In this document: positions 17,901-28,224 of the stretch, piece after piece
How positions within the stretch are numbered: the stretch's first letter is position 1
Layout: each line of letters opens with the position of its first letter
Assembly: GCF_902498845.1 (NCBI RefSeq)
Contig: NZ_CABVLM010000010.1
Span: 1 to 64,000, forward strand
Direction of reading: 5' to 3'
Length of the DNA stretch: 64,000 nucleotides
Source: Pseudoalteromonas rhizosphaerae
GTDB taxonomy: Bacteria; Pseudomonadota; Gammaproteobacteria; Enterobacterales; Alteromonadaceae
Translations under genes and position numbers: made by a program
Notes under the pieces: model-generated
The model's database searches: none
Told to the model about the DNA's origin: nothing
The model's input: the letters and a program-made list of their open reading frames with translations, nothing else

Positions 17901-19412
17901 ATGAATAACAAAATAACCAAGGTACTTATATTTTGTATCGCCCCCCTAATATGTGTATTTAACCTACACGCAGAGCCTTTGCTTTCCCCCTATCCAAGTG
18001 CCAAGCTGGAGAATTCCGTTATTTTAGCGGGTGAGGAAACTCGCCTTGTTACAAAGTTTGTTGCTACAGCAGAAAAGTCTCAACAATTTGAGTATAAAAA
18101 ATTCATTGGTGATACAGGCCATTACGCTTATACGATAAAAAATGTTGCTTCGTTAAAGGTAACAAAAAATTATGAAAGTGCGTTAAGTGATGCTGGTTTT
18201 AAAGTGGTTTATACATGTTCTTTAAGTGATTGTTATTCAGGAGATAAACGTGAACAAAGAAAATTATTAGCTGAAAAGTCTAGCTACTTTAACCCTAGTA
18301 ATCAATTCCAACAACCTCACTATATTTTCGCCACAAAAGGGGATGAGTCCCTCGATGCTGCTATTTCGTTATTTGTTGGTCAGTATAAAAATACGACGCG
18401 AGTATTATTAACCACAGTGGATATAAAAGACATTGAATCAGGACTTGTCACTGCCAATTTTGACGCATTTACCAAACACAATAGTAAACAGATAACCAAG
18501 GCACCCCGTAAAGATAAAGGGGGCTCAGCAGATCATCCATTAATAAGTCGCTACCCTAGTAGTTATATTGAAGATTACAAACAGGTTGATTATGAAGAAT
18601 TCAGCATTCCTGTTGGTATTGTTGATACAAAAACAAAGACACTGCCAATGCTAGACGTTACCGGAGACTTAACCCAAATTACTTATGTCGTAAACAGGGT
18701 GTCAACGCTAAAAATTTATCATAATTATCTAAGTGCTTTAGTAAAAGCAGGGTTTGAAACGGTATTCTCTTGTCAAAAAGATACATGCAGTGGTAACACC
18801 AGAGATAGATTAATCCGTGAGGATTTACAAAAGTTAGGTGATAAGCTCGCTGTAAAACAAGCTTATAATTACTGGCGCCAACCTCGATACCAAGTTATGA
18901 AAAGTACTGTTGAGGGCCAAACTACCTATGTAGCTTTTTTCATCGGTAACTATGAAGGCGATTCTCGTATTCAGCTTGTAGTGATGCGGAGCGAGCCATT
19001 ATTAACTGGGTTAATAGAGACAAATAGCGATAAAGTGTTAGAGCAACTTAAGCAAAAAGGTAAAGCCTCAATCTATGGGGTGTTATTTGACTACGATAAA
19101 GCGGTCATAAAGCCTGAATCTAAACAATCATTGGATGTCATTGCGCAAGTTTTAGAAAAAAATAAGGGATTGAGTTTGTATGTTGTTGGTCACACAGATG
19201 ATAAAGGCTCTGCTGAATATAATTTAGACCTTTCTAAACGTCGGGCTGATGCGGTAGTTAAAGCTTTAATTGCTGACTATGGTATCGCTAAAACAAGATT
19301 AATACCTCAAGGTGTTGGCCCCTATTCTCCCGCAGCCACTAACAAAAACGAATTAGGTCGAGAGCTGAATCGACGTGTTGAATTAGTCGAAAGGTTATCT
19401 GATTCAAAATAA
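17901..19412 (+). CDS. OmpA-family protein with duplicated DUF4892-like domain
   Basis: 503 aa. Signal peptide to about residue 24 (FNLHA/EPLL). Two related domains follow, about 26-175 and 205-375: both open with a YPS motif (SPYPSA, SRYPSS), contain a matching block (LKVTKNYESALSDAGFKV versus LKIYHNYLSALVKAGFE) and a Cys pair (CSLSDC, CQKDTC). They resemble the DUF4892 family found with OmpA domains. The last about 115 residues are an OmpA-C peptidoglycan-binding domain (FDYDKAVIKPES, GHTDDKGSAEYN, NRRVELVE). Probably an outer-membrane or periplasmic anchor protein. AAAAGGA site before ATG. Confidence 0.8.
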   Translation: MNNKITKVLIFCIAPLICVFNLHAEPLLSPYPSAKLENSVILAGEETRLVTKFVATAEKSQQFEYKKFIGDTGHYAYTIKNVASLKVTKNYESALSDAGFKVVYTCSLSDCYSGDKREQRKLLAEKSSYFNPSNQFQQPHYIFATKGDESLDAAISLFVGQYKNTTRVLLTTVDIKDIESGLVTANFDAFTKHNSKQITKAPRKDKGGSADHPLISRYPSSYIEDYKQVDYEEFSIPVGIVDTKTKTLPMLDVTGDLTQITYVVNRVSTLKIYHNYLSALVKAGFETVFSCQKDTCSGNTRDRLIREDLQKLGDKLAVKQAYNYWRQPRYQVMKSTVEGQTTYVAFFIGNYEGDSRIQLVVMRSEPLLTGLIETNSDKVLEQLKQKGKASIYGVLFDYDKAVIKPESKQSLDVIAQVLEKNKGLSLYVVGHTDDKGSAEYNLDLSKRRADAVVKALIADYGIAKTRLIPQGVGPYSPAATNKNELGRELNRRVELVERLSDSK

Positions 19413-19424
19413 TTACGTATCGCG

Positions 19425-19460
19425 AAAAATGCATATTAACGCCATTGCCTTAATATGCAT
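19425..19460. terminator. Bidirectional terminator between convergent genes
   Basis: Perfect 11-bp stem ATGCATATTAA / TTAATATGCAT with a 10-nt loop. On the minus strand it is followed by a T run. It lies between the OmpA-family gene and the LD-carboxypeptidase gene. Confidence 0.75.
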
Positions 19461-19486
19461 CTTTATCACCAATTAGGTACGAAGTT

Positions 19487-20539
19487 CTATTTCAAAGTGG
19501 TCACTAGGCTCGCATTGAAGACTAAGCCTTTATCTATAGTGGCTTTAAAACTGCAAAACGCACCATTCACTAAACATAAATTGGGTGCAACATGTCCGAT
19601 ATCAGCGTCGATGATAACTGGGAATAAACAATTACCTAACGCAAGCTCAAGGGCTTGGTAATAATCAATAGTTTGCTCTGGAGAGCTAAGCAAAGCACTA
19701 CGCCCCAGAATAATACCGTTAATATCAGCAAACACACCATTTAACCGCAACGCCATTAAAGTACGAGCCACTGCTGTAGGTGAAAGCTCTGCATTTTCTA
19801 AATAAAGTAGTAAACCTTCTGGCGCATATGTTTGCTTAAAGTTATGCAGATCAAGATATGGAGAAGCCAGTAACACGTTAAGTGAGTCTAAACAGCCACC
19901 AAATAACCGCCCCGTCAGCTCTACTTGCCTTGAGTCTTGATAGTTTAGGCAGCGCCATTGACTCGGCTGAGTATAATCAAATAATGCATCTGGCTCTTTT
20001 GCGTAATCAATCACTTTATTCTGATAATACTTGGCAGGCACCTGCTCGAAATAGCTATTTTTCTCAAGCGCCAGAACATCAAAAACTTGTAAGCAGTAAT
20101 TGTCTTTCTCGTTGGGATGTAATTGCATTAGATTTGCAGCATGAAGTGTTACCCAACCACATCGCACTGTAAGCATACAAGCAAACGTGCTCACATCTGA
20201 AAAACCTACTAACCACTTTGGCTTGGCAGACTTAACCGCATTAAAATCAATATACTGAAGTACTTCCATGGCAAGCTCACCACCCCACGGCGGCATAATT
20301 GCGGCAATGCTGTCATCTAGTAAGAACGCCATTAGCTCATCAGCGCGTTGTTTTGCTGGGCTACTTTGTTGTCTTAAGCATTTACCTTCGACTACTAGGT
20401 AGCCACGGCGTGTTAAGCCAGAAAGTACGCGTTCCAGGCGTGGGTGAAAGATACTCTCAACACCGGATGAAAATGCGCAAATGGCAATTTTATCGCCGTT
20501 TTTTAATGCGTCAGGAAAAGTAATTGCTGTCATCAACAT
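19487..20539 (-). CDS. Peptidase S66 family LD-carboxypeptidase
   Basis: About 350 aa. Family S66 (LdcA/MccF) cleaves the L,D bond of murein tetrapeptides in the cytoplasm, or microcin C-type conjugates. Visible: PPWGGELAMEVL (oxyanion Gly pair), nucleophile in VGFSDVST (Ser about 114), LLYLENAELSP with the Glu, and DIGHVAPNLCLVNG with the His. The first in-frame codon is TTG (20545); ATG at 20539 or 20533 is likelier, but no good ribosome site separates them. Peptidoglycan recycling is the probable role; MccF-like immunity cannot be excluded. Confidence 0.85.
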   Translation of the reverse strand: MLMTAITFPDALKNGDKIAICAFSSGVESIFHPRLERVLSGLTRRGYLVVEGKCLRQQSSPAKQRADELMAFLLDDSIAAIMPPWGGELAMEVLQYIDFNAVKSAKPKWLVGFSDVSTFACMLTVRCGWVTLHAANLMQLHPNEKDNYCLQVFDVLALEKNSYFEQVPAKYYQNKVIDYAKEPDALFDYTQPSQWRCLNYQDSRQVELTGRLFGGCLDSLNVLLASPYLDLHNFKQTYAPEGLLLYLENAELSPTAVARTLMALRLNGVFADINGIILGRSALLSSPEQTIDYYQALELALGNCLFPVIIDADIGHVAPNLCLVNGAFCSFKATIDKGLVFNASLVTTLK

Positions 20540-20610
20540 CTGCAAATTATCAATACGTTAGCTTAACGTACCCAATTTATTAAGAAATGTCGAGATTGTT
20601 TATGGCATAA

Positions 20611-20636
20611 AAAAACCGATGCAAGCATCGGTTTTT
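20611..20636 (-). terminator. Intrinsic terminator after greA
   Basis: AAAAACCGATGC / GCATCGGTTTTT with a two-base centre, 26 bp downstream of the greA stop. It is symmetrical, so it could work on both strands. Confidence 0.9.
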
Positions 20637-20661
20637 AAAAACGTGAAAATGAGTAAAGTAA

Positions 20662-21138
20662 TTAAATGTACTCAACCTCAATGATTTCGTATTCCACGTC
20701 GCCTTTCGGGGTTTTAATGATCACAGCATCATCTGCTTGTTTACCAATTAAACCACGGGCAATCGGTGAATTAACCGAAATACGGTTATCTTTAATACTT
20801 GCTTCATCATCACCAACAATTTGGTATTTAACTTCAGCATCAGTCTCAACATTAACGATTGTTACTGTGGTACCAAAAATAACTTTACCCGTATTTGGTA
20901 GTTTAGTCACATCAATGATTTGTACATTTGAAAGCTTAGCTTCAATTTCTTGAATACGGCCTTCGCAAAAACCCTGTTGCTCACGCGCTGCGTGATATTC
21001 AGCGTTTTCTTTTAAGTCACCATGTTCACGTGCAACTGCAATATCAGATACAATTTTTGGACGGGTAACTGTTTTTAATTCGTTAAGTTCTTTGCGCATT
21101 AAATCTGCGCCACGAACTGTCATCGGAATTGTTTGCAT
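20662..21138 (-). CDS. greA: GreA, transcript cleavage factor
   Basis: 158 aa, the length of E. coli GreA. An N-terminal coiled-coil finger ([16 protein letters not shown], 6-75) carries the acidic tip ([18 protein letters not shown]), followed by a C-terminal FKBP-like domain. It rescues backtracked RNA polymerase through the secondary channel. The open frame extends 15 codons upstream across a hairpin; [10 protein letters not shown] at 21138 is the family start and has a GTGAG site. Follows carB. Confidence 0.97.
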   Translation of the reverse strand: MQTIPMTVRGADLMRKELNELKTVTRPKIVSDIAVAREHGDLKENAEYHAAREQQGFCEGRIQEIEAKLSNVQIIDVTKLPNTGKVIFGTTVTIVNVETDAEVKYQIVGDDEASIKDNRISVNSPIARGLIGKQADDAVIIKTPKGDVEYEIIEVEYI

Positions 21139-21155
21139 ACTTTTCTCACTTAATC

Positions 21156-21178
21156 CCAAGGCCGATAAACGGCCTTGG
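21156..21178 (-). terminator. Hairpin between carB and greA
   Basis: 9-bp stem CCAAGGCCG / CGGCCTTGG with a 5-nt loop, sitting exactly between the carB stop and the greA ribosome site. No T run follows on the minus strand, so it probably acts as a partial terminator or a processing/stability element in a carAB-greA transcript. Confidence 0.55.
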
Positions 21179-21187
21179 CACATTTCC

Positions 21188-24100
21188 TTAGTTCAATCGC
21201 AGGTGTAGTTCTTGAACTGACGTCACTTTGCTGCGGTCGTCTGCTTGGTTAGCAGTACAGTTAGCAAATGCCGCATTCAAGGTCGTTGTATAGTTAGTTT
21301 TGTGTTGCAATGCACCACGACGTAACACCTTCGAATCTTCGATCGCTTGGCGACCTTCGGTAGTATTAACGATATAGCTATACTCGCCATTTTTGATTCT
21401 ATCAAGAATGTGCGGGCGACCTTCAAATACTTTGTTTACACGACGTACTGCAATACCAGCATCTTCAAGTGCAGCGGCTGTGCCACCTGTTGCATCTAGT
21501 TCAAAACCTAGGTCTGTCATGGTTTTAGCTAGTTCAACAATACGTGGCTTATCGCTATTACGCACAGATAGTAACGCGCGGCCACCGCGTGGTAAAGTGT
21601 TGCTTGCACCTAATTGTGCTTTTGCAAAGGCTTCGGCGAATGTATCACCGACACCCATTACTTCACCAGTAGAGCGCATTTCAGGGCCACGGATAGGATC
21701 CACACCTTGGAACTTAGCAAATGGCAATACCACTTCTTTTACGCTGTAGTAAGGTGGTATCACTTCTTTAGTAATGCCTTGGCTTGCTAAAGATTGACCC
21801 GCCATACAACGTGCCGCTACTTTTGCAAGTGCCACACCGGTCGCTTTTGATACGAACGGTACCGTACGCGCTGCACGTGGGTTTACTTCGATTAAGTACA
21901 CTTTGCCATCTTTAACAGCAAACTGTGTATTCATCAAACCAACCACGCCAAGCTCCAGTGCCATGTCAGTTACTTGCTTGCGCATTACGTCTTGCACTTC
22001 TTGTGATAACGAATGGGCTGGTAATGAACAGGCTGAGTCACCTGAGTGAACACCCGCTTGTTCAATGTGTTCCATGATGCCGCCGATGATCACTTGCTCG
22101 CCGTCGCAAATTGCGTCAACGTCAACTTCAATCGCGTTATCTAAGAAACGGTCAAGTAGTACTGGTGCTTCATTTGATGCAGATACGGCTTCGGTCATGT
22201 AACGACGTAAGTCTTGCTCGTCATACACAATTTCCATTGCGCGACCACCTAGTACATACGAAGGACGTACAACCAGTGGGAAACCAATTTCAGCTGATTT
22301 TAAAATCGCTTCTTCAGTTGAAGTAACAGTAGCATTTTCAGGCTGAAGCAGGTTTAAACGCTCAACAAGTTGTTGGAAACGCTCACGGTCTTCTGCACGG
22401 TCAATCGCATCTGGTGAAGTACCAATTACTGGCACGCCGTTAGCTTCAAGTTCACGGGCAAGTTTAAGTGGTGTTTGACCACCGTATTGCACGATTACAC
22501 CAACAGGCTTTTCTACACGTACGATTTCAAGTACGTCTTCAAGGGTAATTGGTTCAAAGTATAAACGGTCTGACGTATCGTAGTCGGTAGAAACCGTTTC
22601 AGGGTTACAGTTAACCATGATAGTTTCGTAACCGTCTTCACGTAGTGCAAGGGCTGCGTGAACACAACAGTAATCAAATTCAATACCTTGGCCGATACGG
22701 TTAGGACCGCCACCAATCACCATGATTTTATCACGATCAGATGGGTTAGCTTCACACTCTTCATCGTACGTTGAGTACATGTATGCAGTATCAGAGCTAA
22801 ACTCTGCAGCGCACGTATCAACGCGCTTGTATACTGGCACGATGTTTAATAAATGACGCTTTTTACGAATTTCAGCTTCAGACACACCGGCAATTTCAGC
22901 GATACGAGGATCAGCAAAACCTTTACGTTTTAACTTACGAAGGAAATCAGCGCTTAAGCCAGCCATGCCCACTTCGGCAATTTTAGCTTCGTCTTTTAAG
23001 ATGTCTTCAATCTGTACTAAGTACCAACGGTCAACTTTGGTTAACTGAAACACTTCTTCAACGCTCATGCCGTGACGCATTGCATCAGCAATATACCAAA
23101 TACGCTCAGCGCCTGGCTCACGTAATTCACGGATGATTTTCTCTTTCGCTTTCGGATCGTCAAGTGCCACGATTGGGTTGAAACCCGTTGCGCCAACTTC
23201 CAGACCACGTAATGCTTTTTGTAACGACTCTTGTTGGTTACGACCAATCGCCATTACTTCGCCTACAGATTTCATTTGCGTGGTTAAACGGTCGTTTGCA
23301 CCAGCAAATTTTTCAAAGTTAAAGCGAGGAATTTTTGTGACTACATAGTCAATTGATGGCTCGAACGACGCAGGTGTTTTACCACCGGTGATGTCATTTT
23401 GTAGCTCATCAAGTGTGTAGCCTACCGCTAGCTTAGCCGCGATTTTAGCAATCGGGAAACCGGTTGCTTTTGAAGCAAGTGCTGATGAACGTGATACACG
23501 TGGGTTCATCTCGATAATAACCATACGGCCGTCATCTGGATTAACACCAAACTGTACGTTTGAGCCACCTGTTTCAACACCAATTTCACGCAGTACTGCC
23601 ATAGAGGCATTACGCATTAATTGGTATTCTTTGTCAGTTAATGTTTGCGCAGGAGCAACGGTGATTGAATCGCCAGTATGAACACCCATTGGGTCAAAGT
23701 TTTCAATTGCACAAACGATAATGCAGTTGTCGTTTTTGTCACGCACAACTTCCATTTCGTACTCTTTCCAACCGATCAATGATTCATCAATCAATAGCTC
23801 GCTGGTTGGAGAAAGGTCTAAACCGCGTTCACAAATTTCTTCAAACTCTTCTAAGTTATACGCCACACCGCCGCCGGTGCCGCCCATAGTGAAAGAAGGT
23901 CGAATAATACACGGTAAACCAATGCGTTTGATGATGTCTTTTGCTTCATCCATTGAATGGGCAATTTCAGCACGCGGGCATTCTAAACCGATATTTCTCA
24001 TTGCGATATCGAAACGTTCGCGGTTTTCTGCTTTATCGATTGCATCAGCTGTTGCGCCAATTAGCTCAACACCATGCTTTGCCAATACACCGTGCTTGTC

Positions 24101-24406
24101 TAGTTCTAGCGCACAGTTCAATGCGGTTTGACCACCCATTGTAGGTAGCACTGCATCTGGCTTTTCTTTTTCAATGATTTTTTCTACCACTTCCCAATGA
24201 ATTGGCTCGATGTAGGTCGCATCAGCCATATCAGGATCGGTCATAATTGTTGCAGGGTTTGAGTTAACTAAAATAACTCGATAGCCTTCTTCTCTAAGTG
24301 CTTTACACGCTTGAGCACCAGAGTAGTCAAATTCACAGGCTTGGCCGATTACAATCGGGCCTGCGCCTAGGATAAGAATGCTTTTTATGTCGGTACGTTT
24401 TGGCAT
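21188..24406 (-). CDS. carB: CarB, carbamoyl-phosphate synthase large subunit
   Basis: 1072 aa, the usual length. Makes carbamoyl phosphate from bicarbonate, ATP and the ammonia delivered by CarA, for arginine and pyrimidine synthesis. Two homologous ATP-grasp halves are visible ([20 protein letters not shown] near 12-31; [19 protein letters not shown] near 560), each with its own ATP-binding block ([21 protein letters not shown]), and a C-terminal allosteric MGS-like domain (from about 935) that binds UMP/ornithine. The start is 16 bp after carA. Confidence 0.98.
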   Translation of the reverse strand: MPKRTDIKSILILGAGPIVIGQACEFDYSGAQACKALREEGYRVILVNSNPATIMTDPDMADATYIEPIHWEVVEKIIEKEKPDAVLPTMGGQTALNCALELDKHGVLAKHGVELIGATADAIDKAENRERFDIAMRNIGLECPRAEIAHSMDEAKDIIKRIGLPCIIRPSFTMGGTGGGVAYNLEEFEEICERGLDLSPTSELLIDESLIGWKEYEMEVVRDKNDNCIIVCAIENFDPMGVHTGDSITVAPAQTLTDKEYQLMRNASMAVLREIGVETGGSNVQFGVNPDDGRMVIIEMNPRVSRSSALASKATGFPIAKIAAKLAVGYTLDELQNDITGGKTPASFEPSIDYVVTKIPRFNFEKFAGANDRLTTQMKSVGEVMAIGRNQQESLQKALRGLEVGATGFNPIVALDDPKAKEKIIRELREPGAERIWYIADAMRHGMSVEEVFQLTKVDRWYLVQIEDILKDEAKIAEVGMAGLSADFLRKLKRKGFADPRIAEIAGVSEAEIRKKRHLLNIVPVYKRVDTCAAEFSSDTAYMYSTYDEECEANPSDRDKIMVIGGGPNRIGQGIEFDYCCVHAALALREDGYETIMVNCNPETVSTDYDTSDRLYFEPITLEDVLEIVRVEKPVGVIVQYGGQTPLKLARELEANGVPVIGTSPDAIDRAEDRERFQQLVERLNLLQPENATVTSTEEAILKSAEIGFPLVVRPSYVLGGRAMEIVYDEQDLRRYMTEAVSASNEAPVLLDRFLDNAIEVDVDAICDGEQVIIGGIMEHIEQAGVHSGDSACSLPAHSLSQEVQDVMRKQVTDMALELGVVGLMNTQFAVKDGKVYLIEVNPRAARTVPFVSKATGVALAKVAARCMAGQSLASQGITKEVIPPYYSVKEVVLPFAKFQGVDPIRGPEMRSTGEVMGVGDTFAEAFAKAQLGASNTLPRGGRALLSVRNSDKPRIVELAKTMTDLGFELDATGGTAAALEDAGIAVRRVNKVFEGRPHILDRIKNGEYSYIVNTTEGRQAIEDSKVLRRGALQHKTNYTTTLNAAFANCTANQADDRSKVTSVQELHLRLN

Positions 24407-24422
24407 TGTTACTCCGGTTTAA

Positions 24423-25559
24423 TTAGTTGTTACGCGCTTGCATCAAATCGATGAAGTGGTCAAATAATGGGGCTGCATCGTGTGGACCTGGGCTTGCTTC
24501 AGGGTGACCTTGGAAGCTAAAAGCAGGTTTGTCGGTGCGGTGAATACCTTGCAACGTTCCGTCAAATAACGATTTATGCGTAGCACGAAGGTTATCTGGT
24601 AACGTTGTTTCATCGGCAGCAAAACCATGGTTTTGCGCAGTGATCATTACTACGTTACGGTCTAAATCTTTCACTGGGTGGTTACCACCGTGATGACCAA
24701 ACTTCATTTTCACTGTTTTTGCACCCGAGGCAAGGGCTAACAATTGGTGACCTAAACAGATACCAAAAATAGGAATTTCAGTTTCTAAAAAGGCTTTAAT
24801 TGCTTCAATGGCGTAAGTACACGGTTCAGGATCGCCCGGGCCATTCGATAAAAAGATACCATCTGGGTTAAGTGCTAACACGTCAGCTGCCGAGGTTTGT
24901 GCAGGTACAACGGTTAATTTACAACCACGGTCTACAAGCATACGGAGAATATTACGCTTCACACCGAAATCATAAGCAACAACGTGAAACTTTTCATCGG
25001 CTGCGTTTAGAGTTTTGAACCCTGCGCCTAATGTCCAGCTTGATTCACGCCACTCGAAATTTTCCTTGGTTGATACTACTTTCGCTAAATCCATACCTTT
25101 TAAGCCTGGGAAGGCTTGCGCAGCTGCGAGCGCTTGGTTTTCATCTAATTCGTCACCTGCAATAATACAACCGTTTTGAGCGCCTTTATCGCGCAAAATA
25201 CGGGTAAGCTTACGAGTGTCGATGTCTGCAATACCTAAGATATTACGTTCTTTTAAGTAATCATCTAACGATTGCTCGTTACGGAAATTACTTGCTAGCA
25301 GTGGCAAATCACGGATCACTAGGCCTTTAGCCCAAATGTGACTCGCTTCTTCGTCTTCGCTGTTAGTACCCGTATTACCTATGTGTGGGTACGTCAAAGT
25401 TACGATTTGTTCCGCGTATGAAGGGTCAGTCAGAATTTCCTGATAACCAGTCATGGATGTATTGAATACTACTTCACCGACAGACATGCCGTCAGCGCCG
25501 ATTGCAGTACCGCGAAACACTGTGCCGTCTTCTAGAACTAACAGAGCGGATTTAGTCAA
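24423..25559 (-). CDS. carA: CarA, carbamoyl-phosphate synthase small subunit
   Basis: 378 aa glutamine amidotransferase subunit. N-terminal CPSase_sm domain (1-150), then class I glutaminase with Cys268 in GICLGHQ and His352/Glu354 in [12 protein letters not shown]. The start codon is TTG: a perfect AGGAGG lies 5 bases upstream, and [13 protein letters not shown] is the family N-terminus. A terminator hairpin and a short overlapping reading frame precede it, suggesting transcriptional attenuation. Confidence 0.97.
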   Translation of the reverse strand: MTKSALLVLEDGTVFRGTAIGADGMSVGEVVFNTSMTGYQEILTDPSYAEQIVTLTYPHIGNTGTNSEDEEASHIWAKGLVIRDLPLLASNFRNEQSLDDYLKERNILGIADIDTRKLTRILRDKGAQNGCIIAGDELDENQALAAAQAFPGLKGMDLAKVVSTKENFEWRESSWTLGAGFKTLNAADEKFHVVAYDFGVKRNILRMLVDRGCKLTVVPAQTSAADVLALNPDGIFLSNGPGDPEPCTYAIEAIKAFLETEIPIFGICLGHQLLALASGAKTVKMKFGHHGGNHPVKDLDRNVVMITAQNHGFAADETTLPDNLRATHKSLFDGTLQGIHRTDKPAFSFQGHPEASPGPHDAAPLFDHFIDLMQARNN

Positions 25560-25597
25560 GTTAACCTCCTAACAGTAAAAAACGGGAGTAAAGTCAT
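25556..25597 (-). CDS. Possible 13-residue leader peptide of carAB
   Basis: Reading frame [13 protein letters not shown] on the minus strand. Its ATG lies in the loop of the carA leader terminator, it crosses the T run, and its TGA overlaps the TTG start codon of carA. Its own ribosome site is weak. Translation of such a peptide would bring a ribosome up to the terminator and couple into carA. Speculative; it may be chance. Confidence 0.25.
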   Translation of the reverse strand: MTLLPFFTVRRLT

Positions 25598-25615
25598 TTG
25601 CTTTACTACCCGTTT
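25577..25615 (-). promoter_or_regulatory. Terminator/attenuator hairpin in the carA leader
   Basis: AAACGGG-AGTAAAG pairs with CTTTACT-A-CCCGTTT (14 bp, one bulged base, 7-nt loop), followed on the minus strand by six T. It ends only about 17 bases before the carA start codon, so every transcript of carAB starting upstream must pass it. It may also serve as the dapB terminator. Confidence 0.75.
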
Positions 25616-25648
25616 ATAGCGATTGGAAACACGCAATTATGAATTTTT

Positions 25649-25680
25649 GGCAAATTAGCGCTATTTTATAGTAATTTGCC
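25649..25680. promoter_or_regulatory. Inverted repeat in the carAB control region
   Basis: GGCAAATTA / TAATTTGCC, perfect 9-bp arms 14 bp apart, with a TATAAAAT inside on the minus strand. An ArgR half-site-like TATGAATTT lies beside it at about 25639-25647. Position fits an operator of carAB, but the binding protein is unknown. Confidence 0.4.
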
Positions 25681-25766
25681 TTTTAGGTCTAACCCTATTT
25701 CAATAATCAGTAAAAATAAGCCCTATAAGCCAAAAAAGCCACCAAACACCCAAAAAAGTAACTAAA

Positions 25767-26564
25767 CTACTTCAAGTCGAGGACATCTTGCATGTCATAA
25801 AGTCCTGCAGGCTTATTTTTCAACCAGCCCGCAGCTCTTACTGCGCCTAATGCAAAGGTCATTCGAGAACTTGCTTTATGAGTTAATTCAAGCCTTTCGC
25901 CAGAAGTTGCGAAATATGCGGTATGTTCACCAACTATATCTCCGCCTCGGAGCACCGAATAACCAATTTCATTTTGCGATTTTTCTGTTTCTAATCGGCT
26001 GCGATCAAATACCGCAACCTCATCATGCACCCACCCTTTTGCATCGGCAATTGCCTCACCAATGGCAAGTGCAGTGCCTGATGGCGCATCGATTTTATGG
26101 CGATGATGCGCTTCAAAAATTTCGATATCTAAATCATCACCGAATTTAGTGGCGGCGGTTTGCACTAAATTCAACAGTAAATTTACGCCTACGCTGTAAT
26201 TTCGCGCAAACACAATAGGAATCTGCTTGGCAGCCGTTTGTAACGCCAGCATATCGTCGTCATTTAAACCGGTGGTGCCAATCACCATCGGGATATTTTG
26301 TGCAACAGCTGTTTTTAAATGCTCACGCATACCCGCTGGGAGCGTAAAATCAATCAGTACATCGGTATTGTCAACGTTGCGTTCATCACTAAAATTAATT
26401 GTCGCAGGTGCTGCGCTATTTAATTGATTAACGGCAATATTTAATAAGGGAGAACTGCTGCGTACATAGGCTGCACTAAGCTCGGTATGATTATTTTTGT
26501 GAGCGGCTTCAATTAATGCCAACCCCATTCTTCCGTTTGCGCCAAATACGCCTATTCGATTCAT
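25767..26564 (-). CDS. dapB: DapB, 4-hydroxy-tetrahydrodipicolinate reductase
   Basis: 265 aa NAD(P)H-dependent reductase of the lysine/meso-DAP pathway. N-terminal Rossmann motif GVFGANGRMG (4-13), substrate-binding EAHHRHKIDAPSGTAL (catalytic His and Lys) and a C-terminal beta-sheet domain. It sits upstream of carAB in the same direction, an arrangement also found in other gammaproteobacteria, but the long gap and hairpin argue for separate control. Confidence 0.97.
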   Translation of the reverse strand: MNRIGVFGANGRMGLALIEAAHKNNHTELSAAYVRSSSPLLNIAVNQLNSAAPATINFSDERNVDNTDVLIDFTLPAGMREHLKTAVAQNIPMVIGTTGLNDDDMLALQTAAKQIPIVFARNYSVGVNLLLNLVQTAATKFGDDLDIEIFEAHHRHKIDAPSGTALAIGEAIADAKGWVHDEVAVFDRSRLETEKSQNEIGYSVLRGGDIVGEHTAYFATSGERLELTHKASSRMTFALGAVRAAGWLKNKPAGLYDMQDVLDLK

Positions 26565-26832
26565 ATTAATAACCTATGCATTTTTTGTGTTGGCTAGATT
26601 TTATCTAAAACTCGTGTAATAGTCAGGTAAGCCTTTTAAAAAATAATAATAACAGATACCCATAGACTTTAGCCATCTATACATTTAAACTTCTTTCTTT
26701 GCGCCGATTTGGTCTTTGGCTTGCGGGCGCTGTTGAGGTACTTATCATTGTGGTAGGTATGACAACTAAATTCAGCTAAAAGAGGGATGTTTTGGCTGTG
26801 TTAGTTGTGCAAGAAGTTATCTAACGAGGAAT

Positions 26833-28149
26833 ATGATGCAGCCATCATTTAATAAAACAACAGCAAAACTATCTTTGCTCCCCCTATTAACCTTTGTGGC
26901 CTTATTTTTAGGTGCGGGTTTATACCTGCAATCACAAGGGGTCGATTACGCTTTTTATCAGCTCCCTGCCCCTGTTGCTATTTTACCGGCGATTATGCTG
27001 GCGTTTATGTTAAATAAAAACACCATTAACCACAGTGTAGAAACCTTTATAAAAGGTGCCGGTCACAACAACATCATTACCATGTGCTTAATTTATTTAC
27101 TTGCTGGGGCATTTTCTGCCGTCGCAGGTGCAACAGGCGGCGTGGATGCGGTTGTTAACGCCGGTTTATCACTTATTCCACCAACATTACTTTTACCGGG
27201 CTTATTTTTAATTGCAGCGGTAGTATCTACGGCCATGGGTACTTCAATGGGCACTATCGGGGCGATTGGCCCGATTGCGTATGCGGTCTCTATTAAAACC
27301 GGTATTGATCCAGCATTAATGGCCGGTACGATTGTGTCAGGTGCGATGTTTGGCGATAACTTATCAATTATTTCTGATACCACCATTGCTGCAACGCGTA
27401 CCCAAGGCTGTGAGATGAAAGATAAATTCCGTGAGAATTTAAAAATCGCATTACCAGCAGCTATCCTCACTATTGGTTTATTATTCTTTTTAACTCCTGC
27501 GGCTCAAGCAGTAGAAACTAAAGATTACGATATTCTATTAGTACTACCTTATGCATTTATTTTAGTACTAGCGGTGATGGGCTTTAATGTATTTGTGGTG
27601 CTGTTCAGCGGTATTATATTTGCGGCACTGATGGGCTTTACTGGCAGTTATGAAGGAGCCAGCTTTGTAAAAGACATTTATAAGGGCTTTACTGATATGC
27701 AAGAAATATTCTTGCTGTCGATGTTTATTGGTGGCTTATCTGAGTTTATTCGCATTAACGGTGGCCTTGATTATATCGCGCAAAAGATTCAAGCCATTAC
27801 TAAAGTCATTGCAAAATGGCACCGAAAAGTGGCAGATCAACTAGGTATTGCCGCGCTAGTTATGACCAGCAACGTATGTATAGCGAATAATACCGTGTCG
27901 ATTATTGTTGCCGGTCCTATCGCCAAAAAACTTGCCGATGATGGTGAGATCAGCGGTAAGCGTTCAGCAAGCTTACTGGATATTTTCGCCTGTGTTACGC
28001 AAGGATCTCTCCCTTATGGTGCACAAGCGTTACTACTTGGCGCAACATTTAAAATTAGCCCGTGGCAAGTATCAACCTCATCTTACTACTGCTTTATATT
28101 GGCATTTACTGCTATAGCTGTAATTTGTCTACGCCGAAATAAGGCATAA
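26833..28149 (+). CDS. NhaC-family Na+/H+ antiporter-like protein
   Basis: 438 aa polytopic membrane protein with about 11 helices. The segments STAMGTSMGTIGAIGPIAYAV, GAMFGDNLSIISDTTIAA and VCIANNTVSIIVAGPIA are typical of the NhaC branch of the ion-transporter superfamily. Substrate could be Na+/H+ or an organic ion. Two ATG codons in a row follow a GAGG site (26833 or 26836). The Tsx-like channel gene follows 75 bp later, so the two may serve one uptake route. Confidence 0.75.
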   Translation: MMQPSFNKTTAKLSLLPLLTFVALFLGAGLYLQSQGVDYAFYQLPAPVAILPAIMLAFMLNKNTINHSVETFIKGAGHNNIITMCLIYLLAGAFSAVAGATGGVDAVVNAGLSLIPPTLLLPGLFLIAAVVSTAMGTSMGTIGAIGPIAYAVSIKTGIDPALMAGTIVSGAMFGDNLSIISDTTIAATRTQGCEMKDKFRENLKIALPAAILTIGLLFFLTPAAQAVETKDYDILLVLPYAFILVLAVMGFNVFVVLFSGIIFAALMGFTGSYEGASFVKDIYKGFTDMQEIFLLSMFIGGLSEFIRINGGLDYIAQKIQAITKVIAKWHRKVADQLGIAALVMTSNVCIANNTVSIIVAGPIAKKLADDGEISGKRSASLLDIFACVTQGSLPYGAQALLLGATFKISPWQVSTSSYYCFILAFTAIAVICLRRNKA

Positions 28150-28224
28150 ATACTTAAGCAGATGTGCTCACGTTTGGGCGTATCTGCTATACTTTGCACT
28201 TTACTCCCCATTAAACATATAGTT

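Noticed and set aside
24443..24628. Short alternative frames inside carA and carB
   Set aside because: All lie within well-supported genes in other frames and have no independent start or family support.
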